From positions 16,045,092 through 16,109,091 of the forward strand of contig OY740777.1 in the NCBI GenBank assembly GCA_963513935.1: a DNA stretch of 64,000 bases, in the 5' to 3' direction. Positions 24,501-36,500 of the stretch are shown piece by piece (position 1 is the stretch's first letter; each line of letters starts with the position of its first letter). The notes under the pieces were generated by a model. It had not been told where the DNA came from. It did not search any database and was given only the letters and a program-made list of their open reading frames with translations. The stretch comes from Aphrophora alni. Lineage: Eukaryota; Arthropoda; Insecta; Hemiptera; Aphrophoridae. Position numbers and translations under genes: made by a program.

Positions 24501-27500
24501 TCATGTAATACAATAAAAAAATCAAAATACAGTAATATTTTGCAACAAATTCACTAAACGAGCAAGCATAATTTTTTTAGAAACGAGATGATACTCGGAC
24601 GTGGTGATAGTGCAGACTGACGTTAATTTACCCCCACCCATGAATAACCGGTTATAAACAACTTTCTACATCCAACCTCAGGCTTCATGAAGAAACGCAC
24701 AAGCTCTACACTTCTCACTTGAATTTGTTTTTTGCTGTAATTTTTTAGTTATAACAGATCAATTACCTCGTTACAAACATTACTTGAAATAATTAGTTAA
24801 TTAATAATACTAGCTTGGTAAAATAATGTAGTACAAATCAATAAATTTATTAATAGTTTATAAACAATTTGGGTCATGAGCTTAGTCTAAATGTTGTTAA
24901 AATTACTATTGTTTATTTTTACTTAACCAGTATATGTAGTACAAGGCAAGTTTGGTAATACAACAAAATTTCAACCTCTATTTTCCGACTATCTTTACAT
25001 TTAATGGCTTCAGGAAATCGAAAAGTCATTTTCAACATGAATATCTATTGTCTCTACATACGTATAGTAGTAGTCAAAAAATAAGATAAGAACATGAAGT
25101 GTGAACATACAGAATCATATTAAAATTTAGAATACTGAAATCAAGTTATTGTACAAAATTTGGTGGTTTTAATTATGGATGTAATGGTGCCCATCACACC
25201 TCTCTACCTTGACAAATAACCAAGTTATTGTACAAAATTTGGTGGTTTTAATTATGGATGTAATGGTGCCCATCACACCTCTCTACCATGACAAATAACC
25301 AAGTAAAGGTACAAAATTTGGTAGGTTTAATTATGGATGTAATGGTGCCCATCACACCTCTCTACCATGACAAATAACCAAGTTATTGTACAAAATTTGG
25401 TAGTTTTAATTATGGATGTAACGGTGCCCATCACACCTCTCTACCATGACAAATAACCAAGTAAAGGTACAAAATTTGGTGGTTTTAATTATGGATGTAA
25501 TGGTGCCCATCACACCTCTCTATCTTGACAAATAACCAAGTTATTATACAAAATTCCATACCCTGACCTCCCAAGAAAATGTTAAATACTTTTCTTTTTT
25601 TAAATATTTTGGCCGAGACAATCTTACGAGATCCGCCAGGGTTGAGTCACCAACATACATAGGGACAGGAGGCTTCGTCACATATATATAGGTCCAAGGT
25701 TTGATAGAGCGAAACACTGAATCACACAATTAGGCCGTTTGGGTCTAGCTGACATCAAGGCAATAGTGATATACACAATTACGAGGTTCAGAAAAAAATG
25801 ATTTAAACAAAGTTACCCTATGCCATGTACATCAGGTAAGATCTCTTCCTCTACCAATACAATTAAACATTTTCTACAAGACCCAAGAAAGCAACTTTTG
25901 GTTAATTTAGAGGATCTGTATTAACTTGTTTTTAATTGTATAAAAAATTAAGTATTGTAATAAAAACAATTAACACAAACAATATTAACTAATGTAATCA
26001 TCTTTGCTTATATTTAATCCTATAGTATGATAGAACCATAAAGTACTTACGTGCGTGTGCTAAAGACAAAGCCCACAACCTAAGATATGATGCTGTGTGC
26101 GATATTGTACTTAACACATATTCAATCGTGTGAATGCCTTGATGTATAAATATATCACCGGCAGATTCATGTTCATCATGTGACTCTGCTTCGCCTCCAG
26201 AGTTTCCTTGGAGTTCCATGCCTTGAGTTAAATCACCGTTACTGGCTACCTATGTTGTTTCAAAATTAAAATTAAAATGGTAATTCAAAGTACTTTTAAT
26301 AAAAACATAAATTATATTTCATTAATATTTATGTAATATTTTTTAAATAAAATATGCTGAAATTAGGTTTTACAATTACAGTAGACACCTCTTAATCTGA
26401 ATCCTGGTGATCTGATATTTTTTGATAACCTTCTCAACCAAAATTTGGCTATATAAAGTTAAAAAATACAATATTTGATTTTTTAAATTATTGTATTTAA
26501 AAAAAATCACACATATATATATACAGTCTACTTTCATTAAGAATAAAAAATCCACATAAGAAATAAAATGAAAAGAAAACATACATACAAGAAATTTTTA
26601 GTACAGTGAATACAGAAAGCATAAGAGTTCATGACATTTCAAGGGACAAAATTCATTGTTCTTTGGCTTATAAGATAATTAGAGTGTTACATGAAATGTC
26701 TAATAACTAAACGAATTTATGTTAGTTTTTTTTATATACAAACACATACTGAAAACACACTAACAAACTCAACAAATAATAAAACTAACGAACTAAATAT
26801 TCTTAATTACAGAAGAGTAATTCTTCCTTTACTCTTAATGGACGTGTTATTTTATGGCCATTCTTTCCAAAATACACTGCCAAATCCTAAAAATCTAGTA
26901 CATAAGGATGAATCCCAGAGTGTATCTTTTGCATTAAGTGGCTGGACTACGTGTAAAGCCAAACACATCTTAGTAGAATGCCAAATGCCACTAGATGAAG
27001 GTAGATATACCTACAGACAAGATAAGATCCTTCGTGTAGTTAGAGAAGCCATTAATTAGCCTTGCTATTATAACAGCGAAAAGCAGTACATTTTTCAAGG
27101 AAAAATGATGCTTATGAAGGAAAATGAGAAGAAAGAAATATCCAATAAACAAGATGCAAGCACATGTTTGAGATTGATTGATGATTGGCAAGTTTTCACG
27201 CACAAAGGGAATCGACACTATAACTTCGTATGAGGTAGCAGTTACATCGCTTTGTTTTTTGCTACCTCATTGCTAGTTTTTTGACCTGATTGTTTTTTCA
27301 GTTAAAACAAAGCAGCTGATTATAATGGAGCTCACAGTTCTTTAGGAAACCAACATACCTAAATAGTAATTCTTTAAGTACAATGAACTCTCAGGGGCTC
27401 AATGTAGTGAGTACGGTCTTGGCATATTCCGAGAAGAACTATTTGGATCTATACCCTTTTTTCAAGTAGTCTTGGGTTAGATTCCTCTCTTCATATTTCT

Positions 27501-30500
27501 TAATGTGTCTCTCTTAACCAACTATTGTTCTTTTCCGACCCTGACGTTATTAGAATCTTTTTTTAAAAGGTGATGCTGACCAAAAGGTTTTTGCCTTTAA
27601 ATAATAAGGACATTATTAAGTACATGAAATATCAAGACTTTGTATCAGGCCACTAGACAAGGAGAATTTTAAATATTCCGTCGGGATTGGTCCAAGAGGT
27701 CTGCCTTCAAAATATATGTAGCCTATGCAATGCATAGAGTTGGTTTTGGGAAGATGAAGGAATTGTTAAATAGAATGTTAAAGGAGGCAGTGAAAGCTTA
27801 ATATTTCTTGATTCAAGAGGGAAAGTGAATGGCCAACTAGTGAGGGGAGGGTTGTAGCTACATAAAGATATGTAAATCCTCCATTAGCTGTAAAAATAAA
27901 AACTTAACTCTTGTAAAACTTATGTGGACTGCATTTGCAGTGCGACCACAATCATCAGCTATGATCATCCTCTTCTTCTTTCTTCGATTTTGTGTAGAAT
28001 AACTTATAAATTACCAAACTACTTTAATGAGTACGAGTTCGACAATCCCAAGTTACCTATCTGGATTTACACCTTTTTTCGTGTAGTACTGGGTTAGATC
28101 CCTCTCTTTCATCTTTCTTATCAGGTCTCTCATTAATAACTCTTGTTCTTTTCTGACTCTAAAGCTATTAGAATATTCAAGGACTAGGGGTCTTTATTTT
28201 AAATTCTATTTTTCTTCTTTTTGTAAATAATTTATCATTTTGCCGGTTATGGCAAAGTTGACTTTCTAAATGTTCATTCACTAATATGCGTCAATTTATT
28301 TCACTCGGTACAATTTAGTTTTTAAGTAGATAAAATTGTTTAAATCTATGTTATATTTTTACTGTATCAATATTTTCATTTTTGTGTTTCAATCAATTAT
28401 TATTTGTTTATTGAACACTGTTTTGTTATTCCACTTTTAATATATATTGATTAAGTTGAGATGTGACTATGATCATAAAACTGATAGTTTGTTCAATTTT
28501 AAATAAATTAACTAAAATGAACTAAAGATATGGATACACATTTCTAGGTAGAATGAACACTTATTTTACATACATGGCTCTTCTTTTTCTTGAGGGATCT
28601 CAAAAGGTAGATTGGTTTGCCTAGTAACATCCATGGAACACAAATCAATGCAAGTGCCACTAATGCATATTGCATATATTTCTGTAACAACAAAGTACTA
28701 GATGTAAAGACCATAAATTAAAAATTAATGGTACAAACATTGCATTCATTTTCATAAACAAATTGTATTCGTAATCATCATTGTGTTAGGAGATGTAATC
28801 AATAAACAGTGCAAAACCATTGCACAAATTTTCTCACTCACCCATCACAAAAACCAACCAAAACTATTTATCACAAAAAAAAAAATGTCAACTTGTGCCA
28901 TAAATATGTTGCCAGCGTAAATTATATTTTATTAACATTGAGCTTTTAATTATAGTGGCGGCCAAGATTATACCAATTATTCCTAAATCATAAAATTATT
29001 TTATTTTCAAATTTACACATGAATTTTACAATGGAGAACCCCATACCGATTCTTTCGTTTTTATTTATGAAAACTCAAGAAGCGGCATTTTTTGACAAGA
29101 AATTGTGAGCAATATGTTTTGTTTGGGATCTTAGAGACCACAATTAGGCAAAATTATTAGACCAATAAACATGAATTTTCAATTATTGAAAAAACATAAA
29201 AATTATTTCATACCAACCTGAGATATAACCAAAATATGCTTAGATACTATATTTGATTAAAAGTGATATATGTGTTTGGAGCGCAAACACTGTGTAGATG
29301 ACGAGACCATCATTTAAAAAACTACTACAAATTTAGCAAAACGTGATAATATATAAGCCATGCCATATGTAATACACAGCACGTTAAAGACAACTAAAGT
29401 TTGCTTATCATAGTATAAAATACACGCATACCAAATATCATTCCAAAACCTACTTTATCTTGACTTCAAGAGGAATCAAAACTTTGCGTTTTGGTCTTAT
29501 CCAAGTTTAAAATACCCGCATATCAAATATCATTCCAAAACCTACTTTATCTTGATTTCAAGAGGCATCAAAACTTTGCGTTTTGGTCTTATCCAAGTTT
29601 AAAATACCCGCATATCAAATATCATTCCAAAACCTACTTTATCTTGATTTCAAGAGGCAACAAAACTTTGCGTTTTGGTCTTATCCAAGTTTAAAATACC
29701 CGCATACCAAATATCATTCCAAAACCTACTTTATCTTAATTTCAAAAGAAAATCAAAACTTTGCGTTTTGGTCTTATCCAAGTTTAAAATACCCGCATAT
29801 CATATCATTCCAAAACCTACTTTATCTTGATTTCAAGAGGTATCAAAACTTTGCGTTTTGGTCTTATCCAAGTTTAAAATACCCGCATACCAAATATCAT
29901 TCCAAAGCTATTTTATCCTGATTCAAGAGACACCAAACGAATATTTTACATGAAAAATTCTACATATTTTTTTGATCCATTATAAATTTCTCTATACTAC
30001 GTGTATGCAAGAAAGTTAAAAAGGATTAATTACCTGATCTGTATATATAAATGGTTGACAGCCTTCGTAAGTTTCAGTGTCTTTAAACAGGATCATGTTA
30101 ATGAAGAGAATGAGGACTGATGGAGCACATCGAGGGCTCGTTAAGAGAGCTGTAAAATTTTAACTCATAATTACTATGACAAATCACATATACAATGATT
30201 TGAATAAAAAATAGAACATAAATATTATAAAAGTAACTCATAAGTTTTTAATGTATCAATGTTGACAAGTCTCTCTGTTGGTGTCAGTGAACCTTACCTG
30301 GCAAGGTAATAAGCCTTGTAACATATGTCAGGAAGATTCATGGTGTAGTGACAGTACTTGGTGCTTCAGCAAGATGCTGTGCGGGCTGGGGTCTACGATA
30401 ACACTGCTCTTGACACTGGAGGCTCTCTTGAAGTGCTTTTCTTTCAAACAGCATTGTTTTATCTTCTGGGTATTGGTTGGAAAAAGAAGAAGGTAGATAT

Positions 30501-33500
30501 AGATAATCTGGTTAATTACTCTAAAGTAGTGGTTCTCAACCGGCAGTACATATAAAAAAGTTGCCAAATAAATGAGGATTTTGAAAGAAATGTTCATAGA
30601 ACGAGATGGGCCGAATATATCCGATGACTATCAGGTGCTGAATTAAAATTTCATAAAAGTTATGATGCAAAATCATTTTCATGACCTATGTATATTTAAA
30701 TGTGGCAAATGAACTCTAACTAATAATAAACAACTAGAAAGACACACAGCTCTATCATGGTTCTATCTGCCGCACAGTCACGTGCTCACTGGCTGTCTGA
30801 GTGCACAACAATCACCTCTTCCCTCTCCCAAACCAACTGCTCTGTCTCTAGTAGTGAGTCTTAGAGAGCAGTGCGATTAATTTCTGTAGTTTAAGTATAT
30901 TAAATGATGGTGCGCAATATTATTGCGCAGGTTTGTACTTTTTTCTGTGGAAAATGGCGCAACAGTGGAAATATGATAGTAATTATTTAAAGTTCGGATT
31001 TACAGAAATTGAGATAAATAAGGAAATGAAACTCCAGTGCCTGTGATCTGTGCTACTGTTTTTTCTCAGCAATGAAGCCTTAAGACCTCCAAAACTAGAA
31101 TGTCATTTAAAGATAGTTTATCCTAACTTGAGTGACCGGCCACCTAAATTCTTCACTGGAAAATTAGAAAACTTAAAGAAAATGAAATTAGGGTGTGGTA
31201 CAGCATATGAATCATCTGAAAAAGCCCTCTCAGGTACATTTGAGGTTTCACAGTTAATTACCTAGGTAAAGAAACCGCATACAATTGGTGAAACTCTAGT
31301 GAAGCCATGTTTGATTAAAGCAGTCGAAAAAGTTTTAGAAGTTGAAGTGGAAAATTCAAGAAATTCCCCTATCAAACAATAGCGTGAAGTCACGGATCGA
31401 TACAATGTCCAATGATATTGAAGATCAGCTGTGAAATTTAAAATTCTCCATACCGGTATTTCAGTTTCAGTGTGATGAAAGTACTGACGTTGCTCGATGC
31501 TAATTTTTCTTCAGTATTTAGGAGACAACAATACAATAAAGGTAGAAGTATTAATATTCCAAGAATTGGAAACAATATCGAAAAGAAAAGATGCCATGAA
31601 AGTCATGTGTGATTGATTACTTTAGGAGAAATGGCATTGAGTGGAAAAGGCTGGCTGGATTTTGTACCGATGGACTCTCTGCTATGCTAGGATCACATTC
31701 AGGCTTAGCAACATTAGTTAAAGAGAAGAACCCCTCCATAGCGACAATGCAATGTCTCATTCATCGCCAAGCATCAAAAACATAGCTGAAAGACATGATG
31801 AGTAGAATGGAATTGGCCATAAAAATGGTGAACACTAGTGGTGGGCGTTAACACTAACAATGGTCAACTTCAACACCAGTTAATGTTGAGCGTGATTAAC
31901 TGTTGAAAAAAACTGCTAACGTTAACCTGTCAGACAGAACAGAAGACCAAGCGTCTGTGTTTGTTCAGTGTGCAATGTGCAGTGAACGTGTTCAGTAAGA
32001 AGTGAAAAGGCTCTAGTCATCAATCGACTGTCGCCTGTTTCTTAGATAAATAAAAAGTGATTATTTACAGAGGAATAAGTTTTGGAGTTATTTGTATTAC
32101 TATTTACTAGTTAATTAATCAGTTATTACAATCAATTCCAATGTGTGATAAAATAAAATCACGTTGGTTATTTACATCACACTATTTTCGTATTATCCAG
32201 TCGTCGTTTTATACAGTTTTAGATTTATTAAAAAACAAACAGTAAAATAGGCTAGTAGGCTACAGCAGAAACATACGTTGATTCAGTTGATGAATAAACA
32301 TTGACGTTAATTGATTCGCTTTAGTTGCTCAACTAAACTAACAGACGACTGAGAGGTGTATGTGTAGCTGGGTGCGTGTGCATCGAGTGGGCCGCTGTCG
32401 CTAACAAACAACCACTGATGCGTCACCTGCAAGCACTAAGCAAATGATCAACGTTAGCACTTAATGCACTTCTTCGTCAACTGCGTTTATCATTGATGAT
32501 GGTCAACGTTGACGGTTAGCTGTTACTCGTTAACGGGCACAGCCCTACTGAACACTGTTAAAAGAAATGCATTAAACAGTCATATTTTTAAAAAGCTATG
32601 TGCAGCATTAGACTCTGAGCACAAGACAGTACTTTTTCATACTGAGTTTTGTTGACTGTCTAAAGTTAATATGCTGGCACACTTATATAAGTTAAGAGAA
32701 GAGCTAAATTATTTTTTATTGATGAAAATGCAGCATTTATTGGAACAATCGAGTGAACCAACTTTTGTGATGCAACTCGCATATCTAGTAGATATTTTTG
32801 GTCATTTCAACCAGATGAACTTACAACTTCAAGGTTGTGGAAAAGAAAAGTTTGAAGGTGTTGGCAATATATTTGTATTCGAAGATAAACTTCATGGGTT
32901 TTTGTATAAAATTGATCTTTGGATAGCCAACATTGAGAAGAAAAACTTTAAATATTTCCTGACTTTGAAAACCCTTGCTGACGATAAGGACTTGCCCACA
33001 GACAAGATACAAAATAACATGCTCAGTCCCTTAAGCACTTTCAAGGATAAGTTTGGTAGTTATTTCCCTGAATATGGTAGCAATGAGACTGAAGGTATAA
33101 AAAAAATTGATTCGAAATTCATTCATTGTCAAGCCTAACACTCTCCCGGATAATATTCAATCAGAGGTTATTGAACTTCAAAATGACAGTAACTTCAAGG
33201 ACACATTTGAATTTGGTGTAAATCTAGAAGAGACGTGGTGTAAAAAAGCCATATCCTACCCAAACATTCGGCAAAAAGCTTTGCATTATCTCATAGAGTC
33301 TTTGACAACATTTTTGTGTGAGCAGGGATTCTTGACGCTATTATTGACTAAAAACAAATAAAGAAATCGGCTTGGTGCAAACAGTGATTTGTGAGTAGCC
33401 TAACTCCTAGAATTTCTCAGCTTCTTAAAGAAATTCGTGCACAAAAGTCACATTGAGAAAAATATTGAGCTAAAATTTTTTATTCAAACAAAATTATGTT

Positions 33501-36500
33501 ATTTCAACATAAATTGTAATTGAGACTTTTATATTATTATGTACAAGGCTAGAGGGCCTATATACAATATGCATTACAAAAAATAATTTTTTGTGTTAAA
33601 ATTAAATAATTAGTAATTAAGTCGTACTGTACACTACTTAATAACAATAATAAATAACGTGTTCTAAAAAAAACTGTTTCATTTGATCACTCATGAATCA
33701 CTAAAGTGAGTAAGTTAATCCTGTATCTTTTTTGTGAGGATTTTATCCTCATTCATTATTACATTACTCAAGTTATATGATTTTAGAAATTTCATTAATT
33801 TACACTCTAGTTCTATGTATTTTTTATTGCAAAATGATATATAACAAGTTTCATTTTGGATAATATTTATATTTTTGGTGAATTTTTCAAAATAAGTCTA
33901 ATTAATTATTTAGTTTTAGTTTTTTTCATAAAACTGATTTTTCTAATAACAATTTTATATATACAGTATATATATTTTACAAAATCTTATGGAGAACTAA
34001 ATGATAAAACTTTTGAATATCTTGAAAAAAATATAAAAATGTTATTGAAATATATTGAGTCCTGATGTATGCGAGTTGTTTTGTTCTTTGTGAACTGAGG
34101 CGGGGATTGATATAGTCATAAAGATGGTTGAATTCCGTTTTTCAAGAGTTTACGTCTGTATATATAAATGTTTCGGTACAAGGCTCATAAAATAAACATT
34201 ACAATGTATTGTGACTTTCCGAAGGCCTGCGAATAAGTCACAGACAGCCTTGTGCTTAGGGAAGGTTGGGATTCTGACGTGCAGTAGAGAGTTATATGGG
34301 AATTATTGAGAAGGTGTGTATTTTTTGTGTTTACTCCATGAATAGTGTGTTTACTTCATTAATAGTGGGTTTCCTCCATTAATATTATGTTTACTCCATT
34401 AATATTATGTTTCTCCATTAATAGTGTGTTTACTCCACTGTTGTACCAGAGTACTACTCGTGTGTTCTTGCAATGATTTTTTTGGAAATATGGTTAAGCC
34501 TGGGCAAGATTGTATCTGTTCGGTGTGATTATTTGTGCGAGTTTGAGTGGAATGTAGTAAAATGACTGGTTCCCATTTAAAGCGTTAATAATGTCAATGT
34601 TTTTCTTCCTGAAATATATTATAACTTCGATTGTAAAATTGAAAACAAAAAAATTAATATTATAAAAGAGATTAAAATTTAAAGTTAATCTAGGATTGTC
34701 TCAAAACAACATCATGGATATGAGGTCTGAACACTTTGTTGGATTCCAGGACAAGTTGCGATTAGTAGAAATTAAAGCTCAAGAATATACAAAACCTTAA
34801 AACCATTCACTTCCAATGGGCACAGTGACATACAAGTTAATGAGGAGGCTGACAAAATAGCAAGAACTGCTCTTCAGCAACATCCAAAGCCACTACATGT
34901 ACCGATTCTAACTACTTGCATTCAGGAAGCGAAACGCTCTCTCAAACTGAAATGGATCGACATGTTGAATGATATAACCGGCAGAGGACTGTTCAAACTG
35001 CTGAAATGGCCAAACGATTTGGAGATATACAGGAACCACAATAGGCAGACAGAAACTTTCATCTCCCGATCCAGAACTGGACACATCATCACTGAGGAAT
35101 ACCTGTACCGTTTCGGTATGATAGACTCATCTCTGTGCACTAGATGTGGACAGAGGAGCGAGAGTCTGGAGCATGTGGTCCTTGAGTGTACCCATGGTGT
35201 TGGAGCAGTCAGAGAGGAAATACTGAGACATCTTCAGGTTGGCAATGCCACACGGGATCTTATGTCATCCATACTCACTTCCACGAAACTTGTGCAACAT
35301 GCTGCCCATCTGTATGGAAGACATCGTGTAATCGGCGCCGAGGCTGGACGCACGTAGTAAGAAGTAAGAAGTAAGTAGTAGAAATTAATGTTCTGGTGAA
35401 TTGAGGACCAGAAATGAACTTCATAATACCTAACCCATTCTGTCCTATACTCAAGAAGTTGGCAATTAGAATTTGTGCTTGTAAAAGGCATGACAAGAAG
35501 TGAAGGATTATTTCAAAATTAAGGATGATTCTTGATAGTTCTAAGTAAACTAAATCTGACGTTATTTCATTATGTGGAGGCAATATCAGAAAGGTGATAA
35601 GTTCTATTTGGCCATTTGAGAAAACATGTCATAGAATAGGCATACTCAATTAGTGTCTCTGTGCAGATAATCTAAATTGCCTGCTTTTTAATGTAAACAT
35701 CTTCAAAGATGGATATTGGAGGTAGAGAGCTTTGGGTCTTTAACAGTGGCTTGTCAATCCCTCGAGGCCTAAAACTTTGTCCTAAAATCATTATTTTGTT
35801 AAAATATTACAAAGCTTTATTTATTGTGTTACTATGGCAACGTTTTCCATCCATATATAAATTTTAAGTGGCAAATTTTAGTGAATTTATAAAATTATTA
35901 ATCTGACAGATTTTTTTTATGTAGCTACCAATGCTATTTAAGTCCAAAATATGACTGTATGAAAATAGTAGTATAACTTTATGAACATAGTCTATTTAAA
36001 AGTCACCAAATAATATATTGTTGACTTTTTCTATGATCTCTACTATTAAAGGATTCTATAAGATAATACTTACGATTAGCTGGCCCATAAAGTACCCACT
36101 TCATGAACATGAGAATAACCAAGTAGAAGAAAAGAACAGAAAGAAAAATAATCTGGGGTAAAAACTCGAGCACAATAAACATTGGTTTTCCAAAGTGCCT
36201 GAAACAATCAAATTGTATCAAGATCTATATTTAATAAATATTACAGAAGTTCATAAATTAATAGTTTTATTGCTGGAAATGTTTTTACAAATAAATATAT
36301 ATCATAAAGGTAATTATAGTAAAAAACGTTATTATACTGGGACTTAGTCATGACAGAATAATAATATATACTAAAAAGCATTAAAATTCTAACGGAGTAA
36401 AACCATATCAACATTCAAATAATAAATTATATAAAATTTAAAATACGTAAACTCACGACTATCCCACACTATCTGGCCCAGGCTGTGTTGTAAATAAAAT

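Larger units (their letters stand above)
21267..26050 (-). other. Vha100 intron 9 (4.8 kb)
   Basis: Contains a mariner relic (21560-22140), a pogo-like element (22271-22963), a possible Helitron-type end (23758-23850), an inverted-repeat pair (23962/24671) and a 79-bp minisatellite (25142-25555). The stretches 22964-23757, 24000-24670 and 24713-25141 are AT-rich with no recognised feature. Confidence 0.8.
26250..28573 (-). other. Vha100 intron 8 (2.3 kb)
   Basis: Contains a pogo-like single end near 26384 (CAGTAGACACCTCTTAATCT), a weak retroelement-like peptide (26850-27060) and a diverged direct repeat (27400-27570 and 28028-28190). The remainder is AT-rich and unassigned. Confidence 0.7.
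30150..36073 (-). other. Vha100 intron 6 (5.9 kb)
   Basis: Contains the dead hAT element (30527 to about 33456) with its nested miniature element, a 20-bp array (34327-34440) and a LINE RNase H relic (34800-35380). The stretch 30300-30520 is less AT-rich with open frames in two registers but no recognised product. The stretches 33457-34320 and 35381-36073 are AT-rich with nothing identified. Confidence 0.8.

Noticed and set aside
25142..25555. Regularly spaced repeats as a possible CRISPR array
   Set aside because: The whole 79-bp unit is repeated with no unique spacers, and the context is a eukaryotic intron.
29491..29921. Open frames with repeated [22 protein letters not shown] peptides
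   Set aside because: Direct translation of the 92-bp tandem repeat.
30278..30555. Two overlapping plus frames in the less AT-rich part of intron 6
   Set aside because: No recognisable domain in either frame; probably chance or an unidentifiable TE remnant.
33856..34065. Hydrophobic 69-codon plus frame that could be a small membrane protein
   Set aside because: AT-rich Ile/Phe/Leu/Tyr content as expected from random AT-rich sequence; no promoter, splice or family evidence.
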